Source: Providencia stuartii
GTDB lineage: Bacteria; Pseudomonadota; Gammaproteobacteria; Enterobacterales; Enterobacteriaceae
Length of the DNA stretch: 64,000 bases
Direction of reading: 5' to 3'
NCBI RefSeq assembly: GCF_029277985.1
Contig: NZ_CP119546.1
Span: 3,100,001-3,164,000 of the forward strand
In this document: piece after piece, positions 31,072 through 40,813 of the stretch
How positions within the stretch are numbered: position 1 is the first letter of the stretch
Layout: the number at the start of each line of letters is the position of its first letter
Made by a program: the position numbers and the translations under genes
Notes under the pieces: model-generated
The model's input: the letters and a program-made list of their open reading frames with translations, nothing else
What the model was told of the DNA's origin: nothing
Databases searched by the model: none

Positions 31072-32706
31072 CTAAGCAATCACTTTATTGACAATTTCTA
31101 TTGCTTCTTGCTCTATTTGACGCAAATGTTCTTCACCACGGAAGCTTTCACAATAGATTTTATAAGCCTCTTCCGTTCCTGATGGACGTGCAGCAAACCA
31201 ACCATGCTCTGTAATGACTTTTAATCCGCCAATAGAAGCGCCATTACCAGGAGCCGTTGTTAATCGTTGAATAATTTTATCACCCGCTAAAGAATCTGCG
31301 GTGACCATTTCAGGTGATAATTTGCTTAACTTCGCTTTTTGCGCATGAGTGGCTTTAGCTTGGATACGGCTATAGATTGGCGCGCCAAATTTTTCAGCTA
31401 ATTTATTATAGCGCTGCTGAGGATTTTCCCCCGTTACTGCCGTGATTTCAGCCGCTAACAAACACAAAATAATGCCGTCTTTATCTGTGGACCATGGCGT
31501 ACCATCAAATTTTAGGAAAGAGGCACCCGCGCTCTCTTCACCCCCAAATCCTAATGACCCGCTAAAGAGTCCATCAACAAACCATTTAAAACCAACCGGA
31601 ACTTCCACGAGCTCACGACCGTTATCAGCAACAACACGGTCAATCATGGCACTGGATACCAGCGTTTTACCGACAGCAACCTCTTTTCGCCATTGAGGAC
31701 GATGCTGGAATAGATAATCGATCGCGACAGCAAGGTAGTGGTTTGGATTCATTAAGCCTGCTGGGGTCACAATACCATGGCGGTCATAATCAGGATCATT
31801 AGCAAAGGCTAAATCAAACTTCTCTTTCATCCCTAGCAACCCCGCCATCGCCCAACGTGACGAACAGTCCATACGGATCACGCCATCATGATCGAGAGGC
31901 ATAAAGCGGAAGGTTTGATCTAACTGATCGTTAACCAGTTCTAGGTCTAATTGATAATATTCCGCAATTTTTCGCCAATATTCGATACCTGAGCCACCAA
32001 GCGGATCCACGCCTAATTTCAAGCCCGCTTTTTGAATCGCTTGCATATCAATGACGTCACCGAGTGCTGCGACATACGGCATCACTAAATCTTTTTCTGT
32101 CACATAATCGCTGGCGAGAGCCTCTTCGAAAGAAATACGTTTCACACCAGCCAATTTTTCTGCCAATAATTGATTCGCTCTCTTTTCAATAACTGACGTT
32201 AAATCGGTATCCGCGGGTCCCCCATTTGATGGGTTATATTTAATACCGCCATCTTCAGGGGGATTATGTGAAGGGGTAATCACAATGCCATCGGCGACAT
32301 CTTGATGGGACTGGTTATAACTAAGGATGGCATGGGATATGGCAGGCGTTGGGGTAAAACCATTATCTGCTTGGATAACAACGTTAACCTGATTTGCAGT
32401 TAACACTTCAATAACAGAAATAAATGCAGCTTCAGACAACGCGTGAGTATCTTTACCAACAAAACATGGGCCAGTTAGACCTTGCTGTTGGCGTAACTCT
32501 GCAATCGCTTGAGCAATAGCAAGAATATGATTTTCATTAAAATTCTTTCTACTGGCACTACCTCGATGCCCTGACGTGCCAAACTTGACAGCGTGCTCAG
32601 GATTACCGACTTGTGGTTGCAATTGATAATATTGAGCGGTTAGTTGTGCAACATTAATCAAATCTGTTTGAAATGGAAGCTGCCCTGCACGTTCATGAAT
32701 TGTCAC
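31072..32706 (-). CDS. pgm: Phosphoglucomutase (alpha-D-glucose phosphate-specific)
   Basis: Interconverts glucose 1-phosphate and glucose 6-phosphate, supplying precursors for UDP-glucose, glycogen and envelope sugars. The 544 residues match E. coli Pgm (546). The phosphoserine loop is [16 protein letters not shown], metal binding DPDYDRHG, the sugar-binding loop GGEESAGAS, and the phosphate-binding loop [12 protein letters not shown]. The start is GTG 32706, preceded by GGGAGATAACAA. It follows seqA by 60 bases on the same strand, the E. coli seqA-pgm operon. Confidence 0.97.
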   Translation of the reverse strand: MTIHERAGQLPFQTDLINVAQLTAQYYQLQPQVGNPEHAVKFGTSGHRGSASRKNFNENHILAIAQAIAELRQQQGLTGPCFVGKDTHALSEAAFISVIEVLTANQVNVVIQADNGFTPTPAISHAILSYNQSHQDVADGIVITPSHNPPEDGGIKYNPSNGGPADTDLTSVIEKRANQLLAEKLAGVKRISFEEALASDYVTEKDLVMPYVAALGDVIDMQAIQKAGLKLGVDPLGGSGIEYWRKIAEYYQLDLELVNDQLDQTFRFMPLDHDGVIRMDCSSRWAMAGLLGMKEKFDLAFANDPDYDRHGIVTPAGLMNPNHYLAVAIDYLFQHRPQWRKEVAVGKTLVSSAMIDRVVADNGRELVEVPVGFKWFVDGLFSGSLGFGGEESAGASFLKFDGTPWSTDKDGIILCLLAAEITAVTGENPQQRYNKLAEKFGAPIYSRIQAKATHAQKAKLSKLSPEMVTADSLAGDKIIQRLTTAPGNGASIGGLKVITEHGWFAARPSGTEEAYKIYCESFRGEEHLRQIEQEAIEIVNKVIA

Positions 32707-32766
32707 TTGTTATCTCCCAATGCGCTGGTCCTTGGTCATAGCACCAGCGATGCCTCAATTTTTAGA

Positions 32767-33318
32767 TTAGATAGTATTACAAACTTTCTCAATCACATTG
32801 GCAGGGAACTGCATCTCCTGCATGATGGCTTCAACCATGCTACGTTTGCGATTGGTATTTGTATTGGTGATTACCCAGAATGGCGTTCCTGGGATATGGC
32901 GAGGTTTTGACTGCTTGCCTGCGGCTAGCAGTGTTTGCTCATCGCCAGCAAAATACACGCGGGTACGACCATGCATTGACTCTGTGGCATTAGCAAAGAT
33001 AGTCGCATCTAAGCTATAGAGTGTCGATAAAATTAGCATAAAACGGTCTATGGCTTTGCCTTTTTCTGCATACGCATCAGAAAGCAGAAGTTCTCTCATG
33101 ACCCTAACTGGATTTTGCGGCGTAATCGTTGTTTTCTTTGTCTCTTCAACAACCGTTTGTGGCAGTTGTTCATTGCCGAGTTCTTTGGTGGCTTGTACTG
33201 GCTGACCGGACTTTAAATTTAACATACGGCGCAAAATATCCGATGCACTTTCACCGATATGCAGTGTATGGCTGGCTATATAGCGGTAAAGCTCTTCATC
33301 AACTTCTATCGTTTTCAT
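32767..33318 (-). CDS. seqA: Replication initiation negative modulator SeqA
   Basis: Binds hemimethylated GATC sites, sequesters oriC after initiation and organises new DNA behind the fork. The 183 residues (E. coli 181) show the N-terminal oligomerisation domain MKTIEVDEELYRYIASHT and the C-terminal DNA-binding domain with ATESMHGRTRVYFAGDE and FWVITNTNTNRKRSMV. TGGGA precedes the ATG. The linker (VQATKELGNEQLPQTVVEE) is longer and more variable than the domains. It is divergent from ybfF, as in E. coli. Confidence 0.97.
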   Translation of the reverse strand: MKTIEVDEELYRYIASHTLHIGESASDILRRMLNLKSGQPVQATKELGNEQLPQTVVEETKKTTITPQNPVRVMRELLLSDAYAEKGKAIDRFMLILSTLYSLDATIFANATESMHGRTRVYFAGDEQTLLAAGKQSKPRHIPGTPFWVITNTNTNRKRSMVEAIMQEMQFPANVIEKVCNTI

Positions 33319-33630
33319 TTTTTCCCAGTACTTTTTTAACTAAAATTTGCTTTGCGATTATAAGATAGATTTCAAAAAAACAAAACAATTAAAATTTCAA
33401 TAACTTAAAGTAAACAGCTCGCTAACTTCAGCGATATTTCAGTAAGTTATCACCTGATTGATTATTTTGTGTTTAATTAAGAAAAAAATACATAGATAAC
33501 TAAATCAATTCCGTTATGTTATGTTTATTCTTTTATTGATAGCATAGATGAATTAATCAGCCAATTTGGTTTTTGATAGCGTACATGTCATCATATCTTT
33601 ATATAGGATTAAAAGGCTGATTAATAAATT
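33319..33630. other. Divergent spacer between seqA and ybfF
   Basis: A very AT-rich stretch without a gene. It should hold the promoters of seqA and ybfF; none stands out clearly. Confidence 0.45.
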
Positions 33631-34413
33631 ATGACTACCCTGCTAAACCATACCATTCATAAACCTGAAGCTCCAATCTCATCGACCCCCGTTGTTCTTA
33701 TTCACGGCCTATTTGGTGATTTGCATAATCTCGGCGTGTTAGGTCGCGATTTACAAAAATATTTTGAGACTATCCAAGTTGATGTCAGAAACCATGGCGA
33801 TTCATTTCGTGCAGATACCATGGAATATCGTCAAATGGCCCAAGATGTCATTACATTATTACAATCCCTCGGCTATAACAGCGCCATACTGATAGGTCAT
33901 TCAATGGGAGGGAAAATTTCCATGGCCGCAACAGAAATCGCGCCTGATTTTGTTGAGAAAGTTATCGCCATTGACATGGCTCCTGTTGCTTATCAGGTTC
34001 GTCGCCATGATACAATTATCGCCGCCCTTGAAGCCGTTCTCCGAAACGGAGCTAAAAACCGCCAAGAAGCCACAGCCATTATGCGTGAATATCTTGATGA
34101 AAACAGTGTGATTCAGTTTTTACTCAAATCATTCCGTCAGGGTGAATGGAAATTTAACCTTCCTGCCATCAAAGATGATTATGAATCCATCATAGGTTGG
34201 AAAACTGTACCAACCTGGGATAAACCAGTGTTGTTAATTCCCGGTGGCAACTCTCCTTATGTTCAGGCGGAATACCGCGAGCAAATTGCAGCACAATTTC
34301 CTAATGCGAAAGCTTGGGTGGTTGCGGATGCTGGACATTGGGTTCACGCTGAAAAACCCGATCATGTGCTAAGAGCCATTCATCGTTTTCTCTCATTGCC
34401 TGAATACGAATAA
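33631..34413 (+). CDS. ybfF: Alpha/beta-hydrolase esterase YbfF
   Basis: Cytoplasmic esterase; E. coli YbfF hydrolyses medium and long acyl-CoA and palmitoyl esters in vitro, but its physiological role is unclear. The 260 residues include the oxyanion segment VVLIHGLFGDLHNLG, the nucleophile elbow IGHSMGGKISM and the catalytic histidine in AGHWVHAEKP. The ATG at 33631 has only a distant AAGG before it, so initiation may be weak. Next to it on the left is the divergent seqA; on the right is the inserted secretion cluster in place of ybfE. Confidence 0.93.
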   Translation: MTTLLNHTIHKPEAPISSTPVVLIHGLFGDLHNLGVLGRDLQKYFETIQVDVRNHGDSFRADTMEYRQMAQDVITLLQSLGYNSAILIGHSMGGKISMAATEIAPDFVEKVIAIDMAPVAYQVRRHDTIIAALEAVLRNGAKNRQEATAIMREYLDENSVIQFLLKSFRQGEWKFNLPAIKDDYESIIGWKTVPTWDKPVLLIPGGNSPYVQAEYREQIAAQFPNAKAWVVADAGHWVHAEKPDHVLRAIHRFLSLPEYE

Positions 34414-34424
34414 ATTCAGGCTTC

Positions 34425-34463
34425 ATTGATAATGAAGGGAATAAATAACCCTTCATTATCAAT
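34425..34463. other. Long hairpin after ybfF
   Basis: A perfect 15-bp stem (34425-34439 with 34449-34463, core GATAATGAAGGG) with a 9-base loop lies 11 bases after the ybfF stop. There is no T tract, so it may act as a weak or Rho-assisted terminator. It marks the left edge of the inserted secretion cluster. Confidence 0.65.
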
Positions 34464-34641
34464 ATCCCCGAAATAAAAATATATAAGACAAACTTTAATA
34501 CACTGATAATTATTATTTCTGTATTATCTTTGGACAAGCTATTTATTCAACTCAATCTATTGCTATTAATAATTATTTTACCATCAATTTTGATGATAAA
34601 TAGATGTTATGTATTTTTACAACCAGCAATAAAACAAAGGA

Positions 34642-36744
34642 ATGTTCACAGATATAATGGACAATAATAATACTCAATCAATACTACATTTTATTGGTGT
34701 GATAATAAGATTAACTCATGGGATGAATCAGGAAGCGTTTAATCAACTCATTGATAATACCAAAGATCTCAATGAGGCATTACACGTCATTAAAAAAAAG
34801 GTTCATGTCACCGTTCAATATAAAAATCAAAAAAACAAAAACATTGAAAAAATAGATACGCCCTCTATTATTTACGACCATGATGACACCGCTTATTTAT
34901 TAGCTAATTTCAATCATGAAAAAGTTCTTATTCAACGATTTGGTCATTATCCACCGGAACTTTGGAGCTTAGCGGAATTTAAGCAAAAATGGAGTGGGAA
35001 ATGGCTACACGTTAAATCCAAGCAAAGTCAATTTGATATTACATGGTTTCGAACTGAGTTTTTAAAACATAAAAAAATTATTGCATGTATTTTATTATTT
35101 TCATTTATGTTGCAAATACTTGCTTTGATCAGCCCTCTTATGATCCAAGTCATTATGGATAAAGTTTTAGTTCATAATAGTATGATGACCCTAGATGTTC
35201 TTATCTTTGGTCTGATTGTCGCCGCCATGATGGAGGTGACTCTCAAAGGGTTGAGAGAATATATCTATAACCATACTGTCAATCGAATCGATATCACTTT
35301 AGGATTAAAGCTAGTTAATCATTTGCTACACCTCCCCCTTTCTTTTTTCAAAAATCGTCAAATCGGCGCTATTGTCACAAGAGTTAAAGAACTAGAAACT
35401 ATACGTGAGTTTTTAACAGGGAGCTTTTTTACACTTTGTGTCGATATTCTCTTCTTATTTGTCTTTATATATGTCATGAGTGTATTGTCTCTGACGCTCA
35501 CGCTGGTTTTTCTCTGTTCTATTCCTTTTTATCTATTAATTGCTTGGTGGCTAACGCCTAAAATTGAAGCTGCGGCACATGAACAATTTACCAACATAGC
35601 GATAAACACTTCGTTTTTAACAGAAAGTATTAATGGTATTGAGACCGCTAAAAGCCTGTCTATTGAACCTCATTTTACGCGCCGTTGGGATCAACAAACT
35701 TCTGATATGAGCCAGACTTCTTTCACTGCTGGCCAAATCGCTTCTCGTTCCGAATATATTGTGATGGTCATTGAAAAATTAACCAGCGCCATTATTTTAT
35801 GGCTTGGAGCGACAGAAGTGCTGGCATTACAGCTGACTATCGGACAGTTTATTGCTTTTCATCTAATGGTTAATCACGCAAGCCAACCATTACTGAAATT
35901 AGTTAAGCTTTGGGGAGATTATATTAGAACCAAAGTGGCTATTGAAAAACTCGCACAAATGATTAATTTACCGATCGAGCAAATACAAGGTCGCGATAAT
36001 AATCAATTAAACGGCAATATTTATTTACGTAATATTTCTTTCCGTTATCAACCTGATCAAGCTTATATTCTTGATAATTTTAATTTAGCCATTCGTTCAG
36101 GTGAAACATTAGGTATCGTCGGCACATCAGGTTCGGGAAAAAGCACCTTAGCACGCTTATTACTGCGGCTATATACCCCAGAAAAAGGCGAGATCTTTTT
36201 AGATGATACGCCAATATCATCGCTGAACATACACTCTTTAAGAAAACAAATTGGTATCGTTTTACAAGAAAACTTTCTTTTTAACCAGACTGTTTTCGAT
36301 AATATCGCCCAGACTTATCCCAACGCATCCATGGATGAAGTGATCCATGCAGCTAAAATGGCCGGCGCCCATGAATTTATTTTAAAACTGCCCATGGGGT
36401 ATGACACTTTATTAGCTGAAGGTGGCGCCTCATTATCGGGCGGGCAAAGGCAGCGAATAGCGATTGCGCGAACACTGCTAGCGAATCCTAAAATTATTAT
36501 TTTTGATGAAGCAACAAGCGCATTAGATGATGAGTCTCAAGCCGTTATACAGGAAAATATGCAGCTTATTGCTCAAGGTAGAACCCTTATTACGATTGCT
36601 CATCGTCTCTCTACCATTCGTCATCACCAACGCATTATCGTTATGCAAAAAGGTAAAATTGTCGAGCAAGGTAGTCATCAACAGCTCATTGAGCAAGGCC
36701 AATTTTATAAGCATTTGTGGACACTACAACAATCTTTTAAATAA
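34642..36744 (+). CDS. Type I secretion ABC transporter (RtxB-like)
   Basis: Inner-membrane ABC exporter of the HlyB/LktB family, expected to drive export of an unfolded protein with a C-terminal signal. About 700 residues. The N-terminal 130 residues occupy the place of the C39-peptidase-like domain but show no Cys-His peptidase motif. Six membrane segments start near KKIIACILLFSFMLQILA. The nucleotide-binding domain is complete: Walker A GTSGSGKST (494-502), signature [16 protein letters not shown], Walker [14 protein letters not shown]-loop IAHRLST. The ATG at 34642 sits one base from AAAGG, while the ATG at 34657 is 16 bases away, so the start is uncertain. It heads a compact operon with the fusion protein and a second ABC transporter. 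The gene is AT-rich (16 G/C in 60 bases at 36001-36060). Confidence 0.88.
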   Translation: MFTDIMDNNNTQSILHFIGVIIRLTHGMNQEAFNQLIDNTKDLNEALHVIKKKVHVTVQYKNQKNKNIEKIDTPSIIYDHDDTAYLLANFNHEKVLIQRFGHYPPELWSLAEFKQKWSGKWLHVKSKQSQFDITWFRTEFLKHKKIIACILLFSFMLQILALISPLMIQVIMDKVLVHNSMMTLDVLIFGLIVAAMMEVTLKGLREYIYNHTVNRIDITLGLKLVNHLLHLPLSFFKNRQIGAIVTRVKELETIREFLTGSFFTLCVDILFLFVFIYVMSVLSLTLTLVFLCSIPFYLLIAWWLTPKIEAAAHEQFTNIAINTSFLTESINGIETAKSLSIEPHFTRRWDQQTSDMSQTSFTAGQIASRSEYIVMVIEKLTSAIILWLGATEVLALQLTIGQFIAFHLMVNHASQPLLKLVKLWGDYIRTKVAIEKLAQMINLPIEQIQGRDNNQLNGNIYLRNISFRYQPDQAYILDNFNLAIRSGETLGIVGTSGSGKSTLARLLLRLYTPEKGEIFLDDTPISSLNIHSLRKQIGIVLQENFLFNQTVFDNIAQTYPNASMDEVIHAAKMAGAHEFILKLPMGYDTLLAEGGASLSGGQRQRIAIARTLLANPKIIIFDEATSALDDESQAVIQENMQLIAQGRTLITIAHRLSTIRHHQRIIVMQKGKIVEQGSHQQLIEQGQFYKHLWTLQQSFK

Positions 36745-36748
36745 TTAC

Positions 36749-38092
36749 ATGGATGTTAACCCAATGAAATTAGGATCAGCGAACACTCGGTATCATCATT
36801 TTTTACCGTCCCATTTGGCTTTATTAAAAAACCCACCGTCATACCTTGCATTAATAACAGCCATAACCATCAGTATCGGTATTTTATTAGCCATTGTTTG
36901 GTCATATATCGGTAAATTGGATATTCAAGCCACAGCACAAGGTAAACTCGTGGTTTCAGGTCATACGCAATTTATTCAAGCTTTTGAGTTGAGTCGTTTA
37001 CAACATATTTATGTGACTAATGGCCAAACAGTTAAACAAGGCGACCCTTTATTAAGAGTCAATGTGTTAGGGGTAAGCCAAGATATCCTCACTCTCAACT
37101 ATCAAATTAGTTTTCAAAAAATTGAAAAATTAGTACATCATGCATTGTTAGAAGAAACTCATCCCAAATTCGCTCATGAATTTAGTCAATTATTAGCCCC
37201 TGAGCAGCAGCGCGTTTTAAAAAGCTATCAAAATTTAAAAAATGAGTATGACGCATTAATTAAAGAAACCGAAAATGAAATGGCTCTTAATCGTACCCAT
37301 TATTCCGCAAGAACGCATGAGTTAAAAGATGTGAATGCACTATTAAATAATATCCAAAAACGTCTTGATGCACACCGGACGTTAAGCAAGAAACACCTGA
37401 TTAGCCAAAAGGAATTTTTAGAACACGAAAAAGAACTGTTAATGGCTAAAAAAGAAAAAACCGCAAAACTGTCAGAACTAACCATTCTCAATAACCAATA
37501 TGATTCATTACAAGAAAAACGTCATCGGTTACAAACACAAAAAAGACAAGAATGGTATGAAAAATATCGACAAGCAGAGTTTAAACAGGATTCTGCTGAG
37601 CAAGAATTACTAAAACATCAAGAAAGAGAACAGTTAAAGATCGTTCGTTCACCAGTGGATGGTACCGTACAACAATTGGCTACCTATACACTTGGCGCGG
37701 TACTACAACCTACTCAGCAACTGATGGTAATAGTCCCCAACAAAGATGTTCAGCTGGCCGAGGTAAAAATTCTCAATAAAGATATTGGCTTTATTCGAGA
37801 AGGCCAAAATGTAACGGTTAAAATCGATGCCTTTCCCTACACTCGCTATGGCACGATTGAAGGAGAAGTCGTTTCTATCTCTAGAGATAGCACTCAAGAT
37901 GAACAATTAGGCTTAGTCTTTTTAGGACAAATTGCGTTAAAGAAGAAAAATTTATTTGTTGAAGGCGAGAAAATTGAATTAACACCGGGTCTCTCTGTAA
38001 CGACAGAAATAAAAACCGAAAAACGGCGTATTATCGATTATTTGTTAAGCCCAATCCAAGAATATACGACCACTGCCATGAGGGAAAAATAA
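36749..38092 (+). CDS. Type I secretion membrane fusion protein (HlyD/RtxD-like)
   Basis: Periplasmic adaptor of a type I secretion system, linking the inner-membrane ABC transporter to a TolC-type channel. About 447 residues: a short cytoplasmic N-terminus, one membrane segment (about 32-55, YLALITAITISIGILLAIVW), the first half of a lipoyl-like domain (LDIQATAQGKLVVSGHTQFIQ), a long coiled coil (about 120-300), the second lipoyl half (VRSPVDGTVQQLATYTLGAV), then a beta-barrel domain and the typical HlyD ending YLLSPIQEYTTTAMREK. The start lies four bases after the previous stop; a second ATG at 36764, with GGAT nine bases upstream, is equally possible. The open frame continues far into the previous gene and that part is rejected. 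Confidence 0.88.
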   Translation: MDVNPMKLGSANTRYHHFLPSHLALLKNPPSYLALITAITISIGILLAIVWSYIGKLDIQATAQGKLVVSGHTQFIQAFELSRLQHIYVTNGQTVKQGDPLLRVNVLGVSQDILTLNYQISFQKIEKLVHHALLEETHPKFAHEFSQLLAPEQQRVLKSYQNLKNEYDALIKETENEMALNRTHYSARTHELKDVNALLNNIQKRLDAHRTLSKKHLISQKEFLEHEKELLMAKKEKTAKLSELTILNNQYDSLQEKRHRLQTQKRQEWYEKYRQAEFKQDSAEQELLKHQEREQLKIVRSPVDGTVQQLATYTLGAVLQPTQQLMVIVPNKDVQLAEVKILNKDIGFIREGQNVTVKIDAFPYTRYGTIEGEVVSISRDSTQDEQLGLVFLGQIALKKKNLFVEGEKIELTPGLSVTTEIKTEKRRIIDYLLSPIQEYTTTAMREK

Positions 38093-38095
38093 TCC

Positions 38096-40204
38096 ATGAA
38101 CGGAATTGAAAATAACTCAGGTCTAGAGGCTCTGGTATGGATTGCAAATTATTACCAAAAAAATGTCACAAAAGATCAGTTGATGCATGCAATTGGTATG
38201 CATGCGCTTTCCCCCACAGATTGGGAGCTAAGAGAATGTGCACATATTATAGGCTATGAAACTGAAATCACCCTATTAGATACCTCCAATATCCATGATG
38301 TGCCATTACCAGCCCTTATTTATTTAAATGGATTTTGGAGAATTCTGTCCAAAGATAAATCGAATGAATTAATTTTAATTGATCCAATTAATAATGAATT
38401 CATTCACTGGCATGAACGTCATTCAACTTATCCTGAAAGCCTAACACTCTTACTTATAAAAGAACAATTTGAAACAGAGAAAAAAACAACGTTTGGTATT
38501 AGTTGGTTTATCCCTTCAATACTTAGACAACGGTCGCAATTAAAAAATGTCTTTATTTTGGCAGCAATTGTGCAAATTTTTGCTTTAATTAGCCCGTTGT
38601 TTTTTCAAAATGTTATCGATAAAGTTTTAGTCGGACGCAGCTTAAATAGCTTACAGGTGTTGGCCATAGGAATTGTAGGTTTAGCATTCGCTGAACCTAT
38701 TTATAGTTTTTTGCGTAATAAAATTTTTAGTTATACCAGTACACAGATTAGCGCTGAGTTATCAGGTAAGTTATATCGCCATTTAATGGCGTTACCTCTC
38801 GACTATTTTAAACAGCGCCCAACAGGAAAAATTATTGCTCGTATAAGAGAAATGACACGCATTCGCCAGTTTTTAACGGGGTCAACATTAATGTTATTTA
38901 TCGACCTAGTATTTGTCATTCTCTTTATGGCTGTTTTATTTTCTTACAGTGTTGTCATGTCATGGATCTTAATGGGGTCTTTAGCACTCTTTTGTATTCT
39001 ATGGATGATACTCGGCCCAATCATTCGTCTACACACTGAAAAATCCTATCAAGCAGATGAAAATAGTCTCACTTTCTTGACTGAGGCAATGACTGGCATT
39101 GAAACCATAAAAACCACCGCGACCGAAAAATACGTCTATCGCCGCTGGCAAAAACGGCTCAGTAAACAGCTTATTCAAGGTTTCAAAGTGACTTTACGGA
39201 GTATAGTGGCAACACAATTAATGACGCTCGTCAGTAAAATCACCACCGCTTTGTTACTTTGGATCGGAGTAAAAGAAGTGATGAGTGGTGGAATGACTGC
39301 GGGTGAATTAGTCGCTTACAATATGTTAAGTGCTCATGTCACTCAACCAGTACTGCGCTTAGCTCAAATTTGGCAAGATTTTCAACATACCATCATATCG
39401 CTTCGTCGTGTAGGGGACATCCTTGATGAGCCGATTGAAAATGAAAGAAAAGGGATTACCAGTAGTGCTTCTATACAAGGCAATATTGATTTCCATAATA
39501 TTCGCTTTCGTTATCACCCAGAAACACCTGAGGTGCTATGTAACCTAACGTTAACCATTAAAGCGGGCGAGTTTATTGGTATTACAGGACCATCGGGGTC
39601 TGGAAAAAGTACCTTAACCAAACTGCTACAACGGTTATATATTCCGCAACAGGGACAAGTTATCGTTGACGGTATGGACCTAGCTGTCAGTGATACCATC
39701 GCGTTGCGACGTCGCATGAGTGTAGTACTACAAGAAAGCCAGCTATTTGTCGGTACTATTGAGGAAAACATTCGTTTGAGTCACCCCCAAGCGAGCCATG
39801 AAGAGGTGATTGAAGCTGCCACTCTCGCCGGTGCCTATGATTTTATCATGTCACTACCCGATAATTTTAATTATCCTGTGTCTGAACGCGGGCTTAATCT
39901 ATCAGGGGGACAACGTCAACGTATCGCACTCGCTAGAGCACTGTTAACAAAACCCGATATTCTGATCCTTGATGAAGCCACATCGGCGTTAGATTATGAC
40001 TCAGAGGCCGCAATCATGAAGAATATGCCACTTATTACTAAAGGAAGGACAGTCATCAGTATCGCACATCGCTTAAACACGATTCAGTATGCCGATAGGA
40101 TTTGTGTTATTCGCAATGGCGAAATTGCCGAAATCGATACCCACCCAAATTTACTACAGAAAAATGGCGTTTATGCCCATCTGTGGCGGCAGCAGACCCA
40201 GTAA
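38096..40204 (+). CDS. Second type I secretion ABC transporter (RtxE-like)
   Basis: A second HlyB-type exporter, 702 residues. The N-terminal domain (1-130) is C39-peptidase-like but inactive: where active C39 proteins read DCGLACL-type sequence, this one has NSGLEALVWIANYY, so the catalytic cysteine is lost, as in HlyB, where this domain holds the substrate. Six membrane segments follow from about residue 155 (NVFILAAIVQIFALISPLFF). The nucleotide-binding domain is complete: Walker A GPSGSGKST (498-506), [34 protein letters not shown]. The start is three bases after the fusion-protein stop, with AGGG upstream. A terminator follows. Two ABC proteins flanking one HlyD match the RtxB-RtxD-RtxE order. 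Confidence 0.9.
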   Translation: MNGIENNSGLEALVWIANYYQKNVTKDQLMHAIGMHALSPTDWELRECAHIIGYETEITLLDTSNIHDVPLPALIYLNGFWRILSKDKSNELILIDPINNEFIHWHERHSTYPESLTLLLIKEQFETEKKTTFGISWFIPSILRQRSQLKNVFILAAIVQIFALISPLFFQNVIDKVLVGRSLNSLQVLAIGIVGLAFAEPIYSFLRNKIFSYTSTQISAELSGKLYRHLMALPLDYFKQRPTGKIIARIREMTRIRQFLTGSTLMLFIDLVFVILFMAVLFSYSVVMSWILMGSLALFCILWMILGPIIRLHTEKSYQADENSLTFLTEAMTGIETIKTTATEKYVYRRWQKRLSKQLIQGFKVTLRSIVATQLMTLVSKITTALLLWIGVKEVMSGGMTAGELVAYNMLSAHVTQPVLRLAQIWQDFQHTIISLRRVGDILDEPIENERKGITSSASIQGNIDFHNIRFRYHPETPEVLCNLTLTIKAGEFIGITGPSGSGKSTLTKLLQRLYIPQQGQVIVDGMDLAVSDTIALRRRMSVVLQESQLFVGTIEENIRLSHPQASHEEVIEAATLAGAYDFIMSLPDNFNYPVSERGLNLSGGQRQRIALARALLTKPDILILDEATSALDYDSEAAIMKNMPLITKGRTVISIAHRLNTIQYADRICVIRNGEIAEIDTHPNLLQKNGVYAHLWRQQTQ

Positions 40205-40217
40205 ATTGTGCTTAATT

Positions 40218-40249
40218 AGCACCAATAGAATCTAGATTGGTGCTTTTTC
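40218..40249 (+). terminator. Terminator of the type I secretion operon
   Basis: AGCACCAAT (40218-40226) pairs with ATTGGTGCT (40236-40244) across a 9-base loop and is followed by TTTT. It lies 13 bases after the stop of the second ABC transporter. Confidence 0.88.
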
Positions 40250-40374
40250 AAGCAAATCATTCTTTTTTTTACTATCAATAACTTTCGCTCCATATACGCT
40301 ATGGTACAAGGGAGTCAGCTAGGGTATCATTGCGCGCTGGATTATTGGTACACGCCCTTTAGCATTAAAAAAAT

Positions 40375-40668
40375 ATGGCAAAAGAACAAACTGATCGCAC
40401 TACCCTTGATTTGTTCGCTGAGGAACGCAGGCCTGGGCGACCTAAAACAAGTCCGCTATCGCGGGATGAACAATTAAGAATTAACAAACGAAACCAACTT
40501 AAGCGTGATAAGGTCAAAGGACTACGCCGCGTCGAATTAAAACTCAATGAAGATGCAGTGGCCATATTGAATCAATTGGCTGATGAAAAAAACATGAGCC
40601 GTAGTGAGCTAATAGAAGAAATGTTGATGTCACAACTAGCACTGGTCTACGAGCCTTCTGGTGAATGA
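40375..40668 (+). CDS. ybfE: Ribbon-helix-helix-type protein YbfE
   Basis: A 97-residue basic protein known as LexA-regulated YbfE in E. coli; its function is not established. The N-terminus MAKEQTDRTTLDLFAEERRP and the C-terminal VELKLNEDAVAILNQLADEK followed by MSRSELIEEML look like a ribbon-helix-helix DNA-binding fold. No strong ribosome binding site precedes the ATG at 40375. I searched the 170 bases upstream by eye for a CTG-N10-CAG SOS box and saw none, which differs from the E. coli description. It lies just before fldA-fur, as in E. coli. Confidence 0.9.
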   Translation: MAKEQTDRTTLDLFAEERRPGRPKTSPLSRDEQLRINKRNQLKRDKVKGLRRVELKLNEDAVAILNQLADEKNMSRSELIEEMLMSQLALVYEPSGE

Positions 40669-40813
40669 TTTCCTCTTCTAAATCACACAAATTCGACAGA
40701 TTTATTCACGCTTTTTCGCCAAAATAGGGCCAAAATTCTCGTTATTTTAGTTCAAATTTAGCCCTATCTGGCTTGAACAAACCAGATTGGAAAAACAAGA
40801 GGTTATTCACTTT

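Noticed and set aside
36527..36748. HlyD-type frame extended 74 codons into the preceding ABC gene
   Set aside because: The extension overlaps the conserved end of the ABC transporter in another frame and has no family similarity; ATG 36749 or 36764 fits.
34642..40204. Reading the ABC-HlyD-ABC cluster as a bacteriocin or microcin export locus
   Set aside because: No small precursor peptide with a double-glycine leader, immunity gene or active C39 peptidase is seen; the inactive domain and HlyD type favour protein export.
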